Shown here: positions 16,560 to 24,432 of the stretch, piece after piece
Layout: each line of letters begins with the position of its first letter
Numbering within the stretch: the first letter of the stretch is position 1
Assembly: GCA_003022745.1 (NCBI GenBank)
Contig: PXSU01000103.1
Location: 1-31,089, forward strand
DNA: 31,089 bases
DNA from: Halobacteriales archaeon SW_9_67_25
GTDB taxonomy: Archaea; Halobacteriota; Halobacteria; Halobacteriales; Haloarculaceae
Direction of reading: 5' to 3'
The notes under the pieces: generated by a model
Seen by the model: only the letters and a program-made list of their open reading frames with translations
Database searches by the model: none
Told to the model about the DNA's origin: nothing
Program-made: the position numbers and the translations under genes

Positions 16560-17822
16560 CTACGCCAGTTCTTCGATGTTCTCGGCGACGGCGGCGGCGT
16601 ACTCGCTGGTGGCGAGTTTCTCGCCGCCCTCGATCTGGCGGTGGAGGTCGTAGGTCACCCGCTTGTCGGAGATGGTCGCCTCACAGGCGTCCCTGACCAG
16701 TTCGGCAGCGTCAGTCCAGCCCATGTACTCGAACATGATCGCCCCGGAGAGCATCATCGCGGTGGGGTTGACCTTGTCCTGGCCGGCGTACTTGGGTGCC
16801 GAGCCGTGGACGGGTTCTGCCAGGCACAACGCGTCCCCGAAGTTCGCGCCGGGCGCGATGCCCAGCCCGCCGATCTGGGCGCCACAGGCATCGGAGAGGT
16901 AATCGCCGTTGAGGTTCGGCAATGCCATGACGTCGTACTGTTCGGTCCGGGTCAGCACCTGCTGGAGCATGTTGTCGGCGATGCGGTCGTTGACCACGAC
17001 GGCGTCGTCTGGCTGTTCGCCGTCGCGTTCCTCCCAGAGGGTGTTCTCGGTGATGACCTCGTCGCCGTACTCCTCTTCGGCGACCTCGTAGCCCCATTCG
17101 CTGAAGGCTCCCTCGGTGAACTTCATGATGTTGCCCTTGTGGATCAGCGTCACGGAGTCGCGGTCGTGTTCGAGGGCGTAGTCGATTGCCTTCCGGACCA
17201 GCCGCTTGGTGGCGTGCTCGGAGATGGGTTTGACGCCGATGCCGACCGCCCCGTCGTGGATAGTCTCGTCGAAGCCCATCTCGTCTTCGACGAACTCCCG
17301 GACCTGTTCGACCTCGTCGGTACCCGCTTCCCACTCGATGCCCGCGTAGACGTCTTCGGTGTTCTCCCGGAAGCTGATCATGTCCATCTGTTCGGGATTC
17401 GAAACCGGCGAGGGAACTCCCTCCAGGTGGTAGGTGGGCCGGACGTTGGCGTAGGTGTCCAGCGTCTGCCGGAGCGCGACGTTCAGCGACCGGTAGCCGA
17501 CGCCGACGGGAGTCGTGAGCGGTCCCTTGATGGCCACGCGGTGTTCGCGGATGGCCTCGATGGTCTCGCCGGGGAGGTTCTCGTCGTACTTCTCGCGGGC
17601 ACTCTCTCCGGCGTAGATCCGCATCCAGGCGACGTCCCGGCCGGTCGCCCGTGCCGCCGCCGTCAGGATCTCCTTGGCCGCCGGTGCGACATCCTGGCCG
17701 ATGCCGTCGCCATAGAGGATGGGAATGATCGGGGTGCCCGGGACGTCGAGTTCGTCGGTTTCCTCGTCGACTACCCGGATCCGCTCGCCCTCGTCGGGTA
17801 CCTCGATCTTGTCGTAGGACAT
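16560..17822 (-). CDS. icd: isocitrate dehydrogenase, NADP-type
   Basis: TCA-cycle enzyme converting isocitrate to 2-oxoglutarate and CO2. 420 residues from ATG 17822 (MSYDKIEVPDEGERIRV), the usual length for the bacterial/archaeal dimeric enzyme. Signatures: PILYGDGIG (about 34-42), the substrate loop GPLTTPVGVGYRSLNVALRQ (about 99-118), the Tyr/Lys region ENTEDVYAGIE and HKGNIMKFTEG, the metal aspartates in NDRIADNMLQ and NLNGDYLSDACG, and the cofactor-site LAEPVHGSAPKYAGQ. The C-terminus (EYAAAVAENIEELA) is intact. It is a monocistronic-looking minus-strand gene directly bordering the low-GC island at its 3' end, so the island inserted, or remained, just downstream of icd. Confidence 0.97.
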   Translation of the reverse strand: MSYDKIEVPDEGERIRVVDEETDELDVPGTPIIPILYGDGIGQDVAPAAKEILTAAARATGRDVAWMRIYAGESAREKYDENLPGETIEAIREHRVAIKGPLTTPVGVGYRSLNVALRQTLDTYANVRPTYHLEGVPSPVSNPEQMDMISFRENTEDVYAGIEWEAGTDEVEQVREFVEDEMGFDETIHDGAVGIGVKPISEHATKRLVRKAIDYALEHDRDSVTLIHKGNIMKFTEGAFSEWGYEVAEEEYGDEVITENTLWEERDGEQPDDAVVVNDRIADNMLQQVLTRTEQYDVMALPNLNGDYLSDACGAQIGGLGIAPGANFGDALCLAEPVHGSAPKYAGQDKVNPTAMMLSGAIMFEYMGWTDAAELVRDACEATISDKRVTYDLHRQIEGGEKLATSEYAAAVAENIEELA

Positions 17823-17970
17823 ATGAAGGTGGCTTGCTCGGCCGCCTGTAAAGACATGCCGCTTTCGTCGAACGGGTGAAACTCCGCCCCGTCCGGGTCA
17901 TACTGCCGGCAGTCTCGGCCTCCAGCACGGGAGCGCCACCTCTATTTCCCGTCCGGTCGTGGGGACACCC

Positions 17971-18465
17971 ATGCACGTCCTCGCCCACGGCGGTGCCGGA
18001 AGCGCACCCGACAATCCCCGGACGCGACGCGAGAGCCTGCGGGCAGCCACGGCTGCCGGTGCCGACACGGGAACACCGAAAACTGCCGTCGTCGCGACGG
18101 TCCGTCACCTCGAATCCGACCCGCAGTTCAACGCTGGCGTCGGGATCGCCGTCCAGAGCGACGGGACAATCAGGACCGACGCGGGACTGATGACCGGCGA
18201 CGGCACTGCCGGCGCGGCCTGTGCGATGCCGGGCGTCGAGCACGCCGTCGAGGTCGAGGCAATCGCGCGGTTCGGGCTGGCCCGCCGGGCTGTCGCGGCT
18301 GTGGAGGACGGCGCCGCTCCTGCCGGTGCGGCCGGGGAAACCATCGAGCGGTTCGCCGCCGAGACCGGCGGGACTGCGGGCGTGATCGTCCTCGGCCGGT
18401 CGGGCACGACGGGGGAAGCCCACAACGCCGAGGCGATGCAGACAGCGACACACGGCGACCAGTGA
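17971..18465 (+). pseudogene. isoaspartyl peptidase/L-asparaginase remnant lacking the catalytic Thr
   Basis: The 164-residue ORF has the N-terminus of plant-type asparaginase/isoaspartyl aminopeptidase (MHVLAHGGAGSAPDNPRTR), the conserved NAGVGIAVQSDGTIRTDAG and GAACAMPGVEHAV. It then jumps at about residue 93 to the C-terminal helix (EAIARFGLARRAVAAVEDG) and the end TAGVIVLG and NAEAMQTA. Intact members are near 290-300 residues and mature by cleavage before a Thr that is both the nucleophile and the new N-terminus of the beta chain; that segment (usually G-T-V-G-A) and the GGxxxxxxGxGE region are absent. The deletion keeps frame, so a protein may be made but cannot be catalytic. The ATG at 17971 is preferred over GTG 17959, with an AT patch about 30 nt upstream. 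Confidence 0.8.
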
Positions 18466-18527
18466 CCCTCTGACCGCGACGTGTGGCGAACAGTAAGCCT
18501 TTCTCCCCGACCGTCGAAGAACGGGGC

Positions 18528-19418
18528 ATGAGCGACGTGGACCTCAGCGAGGAGCAGTACGAGAAACACCGCGAGGCCGGCGAGATACTCGCGACGGTGC
18601 GCGAGGAGGTGACCGACCGCGTCGAGGTGGGCGCGAGCCACCTCGAAGTGGCCGAGTACGCCGAGGACCGCATCCGGGAACTGGGCGGCGAGCCGGCCTT
18701 CCCGGTGAACATCTCCATCGACGAGGAGGCCGCCCACGCCACGCCGGGTGCGGACGACGAGACCACCTTCGGCGAGGAGATGATCAACCTCGACATCGGT
18801 GTCCACGTCGACGGCTGGCTGGCCGACTCCGCCGTGACGGTCGACCTCTCGGGGCACCCGGACCTCGTCGAGGCCTCGGCGGAGGCCCTGGAGGCGGCAC
18901 TCGACGTCGTCGAGGCGGGCGTCGAAACCGGCACGGTTGGCCGGGTCGTCGAGGAGACCATCGACGGCTATGGCTACAACCCCGTCGTGAACCTCACCGG
19001 CCACGGGCTGGGTCACTGGGAACAGCACACGGAGCCGAACATCCCCAACCGCGCGGTCACCCAGGGCGTGGAACTCCAGGCCGGGGACGTCGTGGCCATC
19101 GAACCGTTCGCGACCGACGGGGGCGGCAAGGTCAGCGAGGGTAGCGAGGAGGAAATTTACGCCCTCGAACGGGAGGCCTCTGTCCGCAACCGCCAGGCGC
19201 GGGAGGCCCTCGAACAGATCACCGACCAGTTTCGCACCCTGCCCTTCGCGACCCGGTGGCTCGACGTCTCGCGGGCCTCGATGGCGCTGCGCCGCCTGAA
19301 ACGCCAGGACATCGTCCACGGCTACCCGGTGCTTAAAGAGGACGACGGCTGTCTGGTCAGTCAGAAAGAACACACTGTCATCGTCACCGAGGACGGCTGT
19401 GAAGTGACCACGCAGTAG
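18528..19418 (+). CDS. map: methionine aminopeptidase, type II
   Basis: Removes the initiator methionine from nascent proteins in the cytosol; dinuclear metal enzyme. 296 residues from ATG 18528 (MSDVDLSEEQYEKHREAG), normal for archaeal MetAP2-like enzymes without the eukaryotic N-extension. Metal ligands are visible: Asp in NLDIGVHVDGW and ADSAVTVDL, His in GHGLGHWEQH, Glu in VAIEPFATDG and Glu in VSQKEHTVIV. The helical subdomain insertion typical of type II lies between the His and last Glu regions. An in-frame GTG at 18483 is disregarded because it adds non-conserved residues. It follows the asparaginase remnant on the same strand with a 62-bp gap. Intact. Confidence 0.96.
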   Translation: MSDVDLSEEQYEKHREAGEILATVREEVTDRVEVGASHLEVAEYAEDRIRELGGEPAFPVNISIDEEAAHATPGADDETTFGEEMINLDIGVHVDGWLADSAVTVDLSGHPDLVEASAEALEAALDVVEAGVETGTVGRVVEETIDGYGYNPVVNLTGHGLGHWEQHTEPNIPNRAVTQGVELQAGDVVAIEPFATDGGGKVSEGSEEEIYALEREASVRNRQAREALEQITDQFRTLPFATRWLDVSRASMALRRLKRQDIVHGYPVLKEDDGCLVSQKEHTVIVTEDGCEVTTQ

Positions 19419-19439
19419 TCGTCTGTCTCGCCAGCGACG

Positions 19440-19640
19440 TCAGGCGTTGTTCATCCGCGTCTGCTCGATGTCCCCGCAGACCTGGCACTCGCTGATCCGG
19501 TAGGGCTCGCGGGAGTACTGTGCGTTCTCTGCCTGTCTGCTCTCCGTGAGGATCTTCACCGAGATGGTATGGAGGGTCTGCCGGTCACACTCGTCGCACT
19601 CTTCGGTCAGGTCGTCGATGTCGTTGGTCGTCGTTGCCAT
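19440..19640 (-). CDS. small haloarchaeal zinc-ribbon protein
   Basis: 66 residues from ATG 19640 (MATTTNDIDDLTEECDEC). Two CxxC knuckles, CDEC near residue 15-18 and CQVC near 53-56, with a beta-rich centre (QTLHTISVKILTES) make a zinc beta-ribbon. Such one-domain ribbons are common and highly conserved in haloarchaea; their function is unknown, with nucleic-acid or protein binding as the usual guess. The much longer ORF reading upstream is antisense to the HIT gene and rejected. A TATA-like tract 28-36 nt upstream supports this start and a leaderless transcript. Convergent with map (21-bp gap). Confidence 0.85.
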   Translation of the reverse strand: MATTTNDIDDLTEECDECDRQTLHTISVKILTESRQAENAQYSREPYRISECQVCGDIEQTRMNNA

Positions 19641-19901
19641 CGTACTCGCTACGAGGGGAGCACACTGCATAAAAAAGAGCGACCGTCCATTCCGTTCAGG
19701 CCCGTCGGTCCTGCCGGGGACCGAAACCGGCCGCAGACGGCTGAGAGACAGTCCGGAACGCCGTTCAACGGTTTCGATTCCCGTCAAGTGCGAACAGTTT
19801 TCGCTGAACGGCCGAAAACTATATATATTAGAATCTGTCGGCGGACAGGCAGTGCGGGGGGAGGGACAGGGGTTATACTGCCGGGCGTCGGACGGTCGGC
19901 C
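19641..19901. other. divergent promoter region with three AT-rich cores
   Basis: Contains cataaaaaa at 19668-19676 (minus-strand TATA for the zinc-ribbon gene), atatatatta at 19821-19830 and ttatac at 19873-19878, the last placed 24-29 nt before the HIT ATG at 19902. The middle core at 19821 fits neither start closely and could drive a longer HIT leader or a small RNA; no ORF is visible. Confidence 0.5.
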
Positions 19902-20360
19902 ATGGACCGGGTGTTCGCCCCGTGGCGGATCGAGTGGGTCGAGCGGCCGGAGCGCAACGAGGACATCGAGGGCTGTGTCTTCTGTACCCTGCCCGAACGC
20001 GAGGCCGACAGGGAGAACAACCTCCTCGCGCGGGGCGACCTGGCGTACGTCCTGCTCAACAACTACCCCTACAACCCCGGTCACGCGATGGTCATCCCCC
20101 ACGAGCACACGGGCGAGTACCGCGACCTCGACGCGGAGACGCTGCTCGCGAAGGAGCGACTCCTCCAGCGGACCGTCGAGGCGATGGACACGGCACTCTC
20201 CCCCGACGGCTACAACGTCGGGTACAACCTCGGGTCGGGGGCCGGTGGCTCCATCGACGACCACCTGCATGCCCACGTCGTCCCGCGGTGGGCGGGCGAC
20301 ACCAACTTCATGCCCGTCGTCGGCGACACCAAGGTCATCACGGGCGGGCGGTCGTCGTGA
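19902..20360 (+). CDS. HIT-family nucleotide hydrolase/transferase, altered C-terminus
   Basis: A histidine-triad protein of the Ap4A-hydrolase/phosphorylase-like branch (MDRVFAPWRIEWVERPE start). Zinc-site cysteines occur in GCVFCTL (about residues 25-31), followed by NNYPYNPGHAMVIPHEHTGE and the catalytic triad HLHAHVVPRW (about 123-132), with GDTNFMPVVGDTKV after it. Members act on dinucleoside polyphosphates or nucleotide adducts. In homologues I recall, the protein continues with a helix after GDTKV (LPE/ALxxTY...); here it ends in ITGGRSS, and 13 bp after the stop a palindromic element begins (20374). The tail may have been lost. The active-site residues are all present, so function may persist. 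Leaderless start. Confidence 0.88.
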   Translation: MDRVFAPWRIEWVERPERNEDIEGCVFCTLPEREADRENNLLARGDLAYVLLNNYPYNPGHAMVIPHEHTGEYRDLDAETLLAKERLLQRTVEAMDTALSPDGYNVGYNLGSGAGGSIDDHLHAHVVPRWAGDTNFMPVVGDTKVITGGRSS

Positions 20361-20373
20361 CGGGCGACGGCTG

Positions 20374-20453
20374 ATACTGTCGGTTATAAGCGCGTGAGTA
20401 ATATCGACCCCCCGTGGGGTCGGATATCTTCACGTAGTTGTAGCCGACAGTAT
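20374..20453. repeat. 80-bp palindromic element, second terminal-repeat type
   Basis: Terminal inverted repeats atactgtcgg (20374-20383) and ccgacagtat (20444-20453) flank a central hairpin cgacccc-ccgt-ggggtcg (20405-20422), which is itself bordered by AT-rich bases. Size and plan match the element at 30207-30288, but the terminal sequences differ. It lies just behind the HIT gene stop and ahead of the CDF gene. Confidence 0.75.
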
Positions 20454-20530
20454 GACCCGCCCCACCCCGGAACTGCCCGCGCCACGCCGCGTGCGAAAAC
20501 CCTTTGTCGGGGACCCCGAACCGGCAGTCG

Positions 20531-21460
20531 ATGTCGCGGACCAGCGCGCTCCGGCGGGTCGGCCTGCTCGTGCTGGGAGTCAACGCCGCGCTGTTCGCCG
20601 CCAAGGGGATCATCTACCTCGAAACCGGGAGCCTGGCCGTGGGCTCGGAGGCTGCCAACAGCCTCGCGGATGCCGTCTACAGCCTGGTCATCGTCGGCGG
20701 ACTCTACCTGACGACCCGGCCCCCGGACTTCGAGCACCCGCACGGCCACGAACGCATCGAGCCGTTCGTCTCGCTGTTCGTCGCCGTCGGCATCTTCGCG
20801 GCCGGCGGGGTCGTTCTCTGGCAGTCGGCGGGGTCGCTACTGTCGGGGTCGGTCACCGTGGCCCGCGGACCGGCCGCTGCAGGGGTCCTTGCTGGCGCGG
20901 CCGCAGTCAAGTTCCTCCTCTACCGGTACTGCCTGCAGATCGGTACCGAGCGCAACTCCCCGGCGCTGGTCGCGACCGCGGTCGACAACCGCAACGACAC
21001 CCTGACCGCCGGGGCGGCGCTGGTGGGCGTTCTCGGTGCACAGGTCGGCTATCCGGTACTCGATCCCCTCGCCGCCGGCGTCGTCGCGGTGGGGATCCTC
21101 TATACCGGCGTCGGGGTGGTGCGGGACAACGTTCGCTACCTCGTCGGCGAGGCGCCGCCCGAGGACCTCCGTGCCGAGATCGTCCGCCGGGCGCTGGCCC
21201 ACCCCGACGTGGAGGGCGCCCACGACGTCATCGCCCACTACGTCGGCCCCGAGATCGACGTCAGCCTCCACATCGAGGTCGAGGGCGACCGCACGATCCG
21301 GGAGGCCCACGACATCGAGACCGAAGTGATGGAGGCCATCCAGGACCTCCCGGAGGTCGACGACGCCTTCGTCCACGTCGACCCAAAGGAGGCCGGCGAG
21401 TGGAAGACCGACGAGGAGGTCGACCGCCTCGTGGGCGGAGGGCGCGAGGGCGACGGATGA
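20531..21460 (+). CDS. cation diffusion facilitator (CDF) metal transporter
   Basis: A 309-residue membrane protein exporting divalent metal (Zn, Mn, Fe or Co class) in exchange for protons. The transmembrane domain of about six spans starts at GLLVLGVNAALFAAKG (11-26). The span II metal site region is NSLADAVYS (43-51); the II-III loop has HPHGHERIEP (69-78), a CDF signature; span V has DNRNDTLTAG (152-161). The C-terminal cytoplasmic domain (about 210-300) has HDVIAHYVGPEIDVSLHIEV, typical of the dimerising metal-sensing fold, and an acidic tail. The metal-site pattern with asparagines (NxxxD, DxxND) resembles iron/manganese-type members more than classical HxxxD zinc exporters, but the substrate is inference. 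ATG 20531 is preferred over 20504, which lies outside conserved sequence. Confidence 0.92.
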   Translation: MSRTSALRRVGLLVLGVNAALFAAKGIIYLETGSLAVGSEAANSLADAVYSLVIVGGLYLTTRPPDFEHPHGHERIEPFVSLFVAVGIFAAGGVVLWQSAGSLLSGSVTVARGPAAAGVLAGAAAVKFLLYRYCLQIGTERNSPALVATAVDNRNDTLTAGAALVGVLGAQVGYPVLDPLAAGVVAVGILYTGVGVVRDNVRYLVGEAPPEDLRAEIVRRALAHPDVEGAHDVIAHYVGPEIDVSLHIEVEGDRTIREAHDIETEVMEAIQDLPEVDDAFVHVDPKEAGEWKTDEEVDRLVGGGREGDG

Positions 21461-21472
21461 GGCGTCCGGTCG

Positions 21473-22735
21473 TTACGCGACCAGTTCGCCCAGCGCGTAG
21501 ACGGTGTTGTGGCCTGTGATCTCGGCGTCGACGACGTCACCGAGTTCGACACCCGCGCGCTCGGCGCCCGGAATCGCCACCTGCCGGTAGGCGCGGTCGT
21601 AGCCGACCATCGAGTCCTCGGTGCCGTCCTCGACGACTAGCACCTCGCTCTCCCGGCCGACCATCGACTCGTGGGCGGCGCCGACGACGTCCATCTTGAC
21701 GTCGGTCATCTCCGAGGAGCGCTCCTTCTTGAGGGTCCCCCCCAGCCCGTTCATGTCGGCGGCGTCGGTGCCGGGTCGCTTCGAGAAGCGGGTGACGTTG
21801 ATCTTCTCGGGACGGGTCTCCCGGAGTAGGGCCAGTGACTGCTCGAAGTCCCGTTCCGTTTCGGCCGGGAACCCGACCACGAAGTCCGTCGCGAGCGTCC
21901 AGTACCCGAGGTGGGCGTCGAACGTCTCGACGACCTCGCGGAACTCTTCGACGCGGTGCTGGCGGCGCATCTCCGCGAGCACGTCATCGCTGCCCGACTG
22001 GACCGGGGCGTGCAGGAAATTGTACAGCTTCTCGTTCCCGGCGAAGACCCGCGCCAGTTCCTCGCGGACGCCGTGGACACCCCGTGGGTTGGCCATCCCG
22101 ACCCGCACCCGAAAGTCCCCGTCGATGGCACAGATCCGCTCCAGGAGTTCGGGCAACAGGCTCTCGCCGTGGTTGCGGTCCCAGCCGTAGACGCCGGTGT
22201 CCTGGCCCGTCACGCGGATCTCCTTCGCGCCCGCGTGGACGAGTGCGCGGGCCTTCTCGACGTTCTCTTCGACGGGTGGCGAGTCGATGCGGCCCGTCGC
22301 GTGCTTGGTGATGCAATACGAGCAGTCGCTCATGCAACCGCGGGCGATGGGGAGGATGCCGACCACGCCGTCCAGTACGGGTTCGGTATCGGGCGTCGAG
22401 GTCGGACACTCGCCGTTCAGGACGTGAGCGGGAACGTCGTCCCAGTGGAGAATCTCGGCGTCGACGCCGGCGTCGCGGAAGGTCTCGCCCTGCGCGAGGG
22501 CCATACAGCCCGTGACAACGAGGTCGGCGGGGGTCTCCTCGTCGAGTTCCCGCGCCCGCCGGAGCATCCGGTGTTCGGTCGTCTCGACGACGGTGCAGGT
22601 GTTGAGGATGGCCACGTCGGCCGCCTCCGGCGCGGACGCGGGGCGGTGTCCCCCCGCCCGGAGGGCCCGCTCGATGGCGCGGCTCTCGCCGCGGTTCGAG
22701 GTACACCCGTACGTCTCGATGTGGTAGCGGGCCAT
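21473..22735 (-). CDS. tRNA t6A37 methylthiotransferase (MtaB/CDKAL1-like)
   Basis: A radical-SAM enzyme that adds a methylthio group to N6-threonylcarbamoyladenosine at position 37 of tRNAs decoding ANN codons. 420 residues from ATG 22735. The N-terminal UPF0004 domain carries the auxiliary cluster cysteines C11 (IETYGCTSN), C47 (LNTCTVV) and C77 (VTGCMAL). The radical-SAM motif CxxxCxxC is at 134-141 (GCMSDCSYC). A conserved VTGQDTGVYGWD, PVQSGSD and VGFPAET follow, and the C-terminal TRAM domain covers about 355-420. Complete, with all six cluster cysteines. It is convergent with the CDF gene (12-bp gap) and divergent from the spermidine-synthase-like gene. Confidence 0.94.
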   Translation of the reverse strand: MARYHIETYGCTSNRGESRAIERALRAGGHRPASAPEAADVAILNTCTVVETTEHRMLRRARELDEETPADLVVTGCMALAQGETFRDAGVDAEILHWDDVPAHVLNGECPTSTPDTEPVLDGVVGILPIARGCMSDCSYCITKHATGRIDSPPVEENVEKARALVHAGAKEIRVTGQDTGVYGWDRNHGESLLPELLERICAIDGDFRVRVGMANPRGVHGVREELARVFAGNEKLYNFLHAPVQSGSDDVLAEMRRQHRVEEFREVVETFDAHLGYWTLATDFVVGFPAETERDFEQSLALLRETRPEKINVTRFSKRPGTDAADMNGLGGTLKKERSSEMTDVKMDVVGAAHESMVGRESEVLVVEDGTEDSMVGYDRAYRQVAIPGAERAGVELGDVVDAEITGHNTVYALGELVA

Positions 22736-22816
22736 ACTTCCGGGTAGGTCCGGGCGGGCAAAAACTCGGTGTTTCGGACACCACCGTTATTGCTCGCCGG
22801 CAGCAAGGGCGGGTAC

Positions 22817-24328
22817 GTGCCGTCCGACCGCCAGCCCCCAGTCGCACAGGTCGTCCCGACCCGCGTCGAGGCCGCGGTGTTCGTCTCGGGGGGCGCCAGC
22901 ATGGGCCTGGAGATCGTCGCCGGCCGCCAGCTCGCGCCGGCGTTCGGGTCCAGCGTCTTCACCTGGGGCAGTATCATCGGCGTCTTCCTCGCGGCGCTGG
23001 CGCTTGGCTACTGGGTCGCCGGCCGCCGGGCGGCCGAGCACGCCTCCCGGAGCGCTCTCGGGGCCGTGTTCGTCGGCGCGGCGCTGTACGTCGCGGTCCT
23101 GCTCGTGTTCGCAGAGCCGTTCCTGGGATACGTCCAGGGGCTCGGCCTTCCAGCCCGGTTCGCCCCGATCCTCCCGGTGGCGGTGCTCTTCGGCCCGCCG
23201 ACAGCCCTGCTCGGGTTCGTCAGCCCCTACGGGGCCGAACTGGTCGACGCCGAGAGCACCGGCGACGCATCCGGTCGGGTCTACGCACTGGGGACCGCAG
23301 GCTCCATCCTCGGTGCTTTCGCCACCACCTTCCTGCTCGTGCCAGCCCTCGGCGTCCTCCGCATCGAACTGGCCTACGGCCTCCTGCTCGTCGTCACGGC
23401 ACTCGTCCTCGCTCCCCGGCAGTCGAGACAGACGGGGGCGGCCGTCCTCGTGAGCGTCGCGCTGGTCGGCGACGGCGTCCCCCACAGCGCGATGTACCTC
23501 GACCGGCCCGACCGGTACGTCTTCGAGTACACGCGGTACTTCCACCTCTCGATGCTGGCCGTCGACGACCCCGAGGCGGTCGACCGCGTCCTCTTCGTCG
23601 GGGGCGGTGGCTTCTCGGGCCCGAAGCGGTTCCTCTCGGAGTACGACGTCACCGTCGACGTCGTCGAAATCGACCCTGCGGTGGTCGACGCTGCCGAGAC
23701 CTACTTCGGCGTCCGCGAGTCCGACCGGCTGAACGTCCACATCATGGACGGCCGCGAGTACCTCCAGAAGACGGACCACACCTACGACGTGGTCGTCCTC
23801 GACGCCTACCGGGCCGACCGGGTGCCATACCACGTGACGACCGTCGAGTTCATGGACCTCGTCAGCAGCCGCCTCGACGCCGATGGGGTCGTCGTCGCGA
23901 ACGTCATCTCGGCCCGCGAGGGCCCGCAGTCCCAGTTCTACCGCTCCCAGTACCACACGATGGACCGCGCGTTCCCGAACGTCTACAGCTTCCCGACCAG
24001 CGAGTCCGGCGTCCTCCAGAACATCGAACTCGTCGCTTCGAAGAACCCGCGGACCCTCTCGCAAGCCGAGTTCCGCGGGCGCACCCGCGAGCGCGATATC
24101 GGTATCGACCTCTCGGACGAAATCGGCAACTACCGGGGGTCGGTCCGTGTCGACGACGCGCCGCTGTTGCGCGACGACCACGCGCCCGTCGACAGCCTGC
24201 TCGCCAGCCAGGTCGACATGCAGTACGTCGTCGAACGCACCGACGAGAACGGGTCCGTCTCGGCTGCGGGCTCGGTTCGACCCCCGCCCGCCGGCGCTAG
24301 TCCACCAGCAGCACCCGCAGGTCCATGA
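22817..24328 (+). CDS. membrane-anchored spermidine synthase-like protein, probably internally deleted
   Basis: 503 residues from a GTG at 22817 (the ATG at 22769 overlaps the divergent promoter; a TATA-like ttatt core lies about 25-33 nt before the GTG). The N-terminal half has about six or seven hydrophobic spans (GLEIVAGRQLAPAFGSSVF and AALALGYWVAGRR are typical of SpeE-like membrane proteins). The C-terminal half is a Rossmann aminopropyl/methyltransferase-like domain: VLFVGGGGFSGPKRF, VDVVEIDPAVVDAAE, HIMDGREYL, VVVLDAY. Between the last span and the domain, the N-terminal beta structure of the synthase (about 40-50 residues before DGVPHSAM) seems missing. Thus an in-frame deletion is likely. 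Acceptor and product are unknown; many such haloarchaeal proteins are not proven spermidine synthases. The last 10-15 residues read across the 3' end of the opposite glycerate kinase remnant. Confidence 0.8.
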   Translation: MPSDRQPPVAQVVPTRVEAAVFVSGGASMGLEIVAGRQLAPAFGSSVFTWGSIIGVFLAALALGYWVAGRRAAEHASRSALGAVFVGAALYVAVLLVFAEPFLGYVQGLGLPARFAPILPVAVLFGPPTALLGFVSPYGAELVDAESTGDASGRVYALGTAGSILGAFATTFLLVPALGVLRIELAYGLLLVVTALVLAPRQSRQTGAAVLVSVALVGDGVPHSAMYLDRPDRYVFEYTRYFHLSMLAVDDPEAVDRVLFVGGGGFSGPKRFLSEYDVTVDVVEIDPAVVDAAETYFGVRESDRLNVHIMDGREYLQKTDHTYDVVVLDAYRADRVPYHVTTVEFMDLVSSRLDADGVVVANVISAREGPQSQFYRSQYHTMDRAFPNVYSFPTSESGVLQNIELVASKNPRTLSQAEFRGRTRERDIGIDLSDEIGNYRGSVRVDDAPLLRDDHAPVDSLLASQVDMQYVVERTDENGSVSAAGSVRPPPAGASPPAAPAGP

Positions 24329-24432
24329 CGTTCGTCCCCGTCGGGGAGGGGGTGGCCGGCCCCGAGCACGCGCAGGCCGTCGACCTCGCGGGCCTGGCCG
24401 CGTTTCTCCGCGATCACCCCCTCCGTGACGCG
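24297..24432 (-). pseudogene. glycerate 2-kinase (MOFRL type) remnant
   Basis: Two short pieces of a glycerate 2-kinase. From the fusion point at about 24432 the frame reads RVTEGVIAEKRGQAREVDGL then RVLGAGHPLPDG, the N-terminal substrate region of the family. At about 24335-24345 the frame changes to PTGTNVMDLRVLLVD and a TAG (24297-24299), the family's extreme C-terminus. The roughly 350 residues between, and about 70 at the start, are gone. The enzyme would have made 2-phosphoglycerate from D-glycerate and ATP. It is joined in frame to the enolase-like remnant upstream. The junction lies within a C/G run (ccccgacgggg) that both sides share. Confidence 0.75.
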
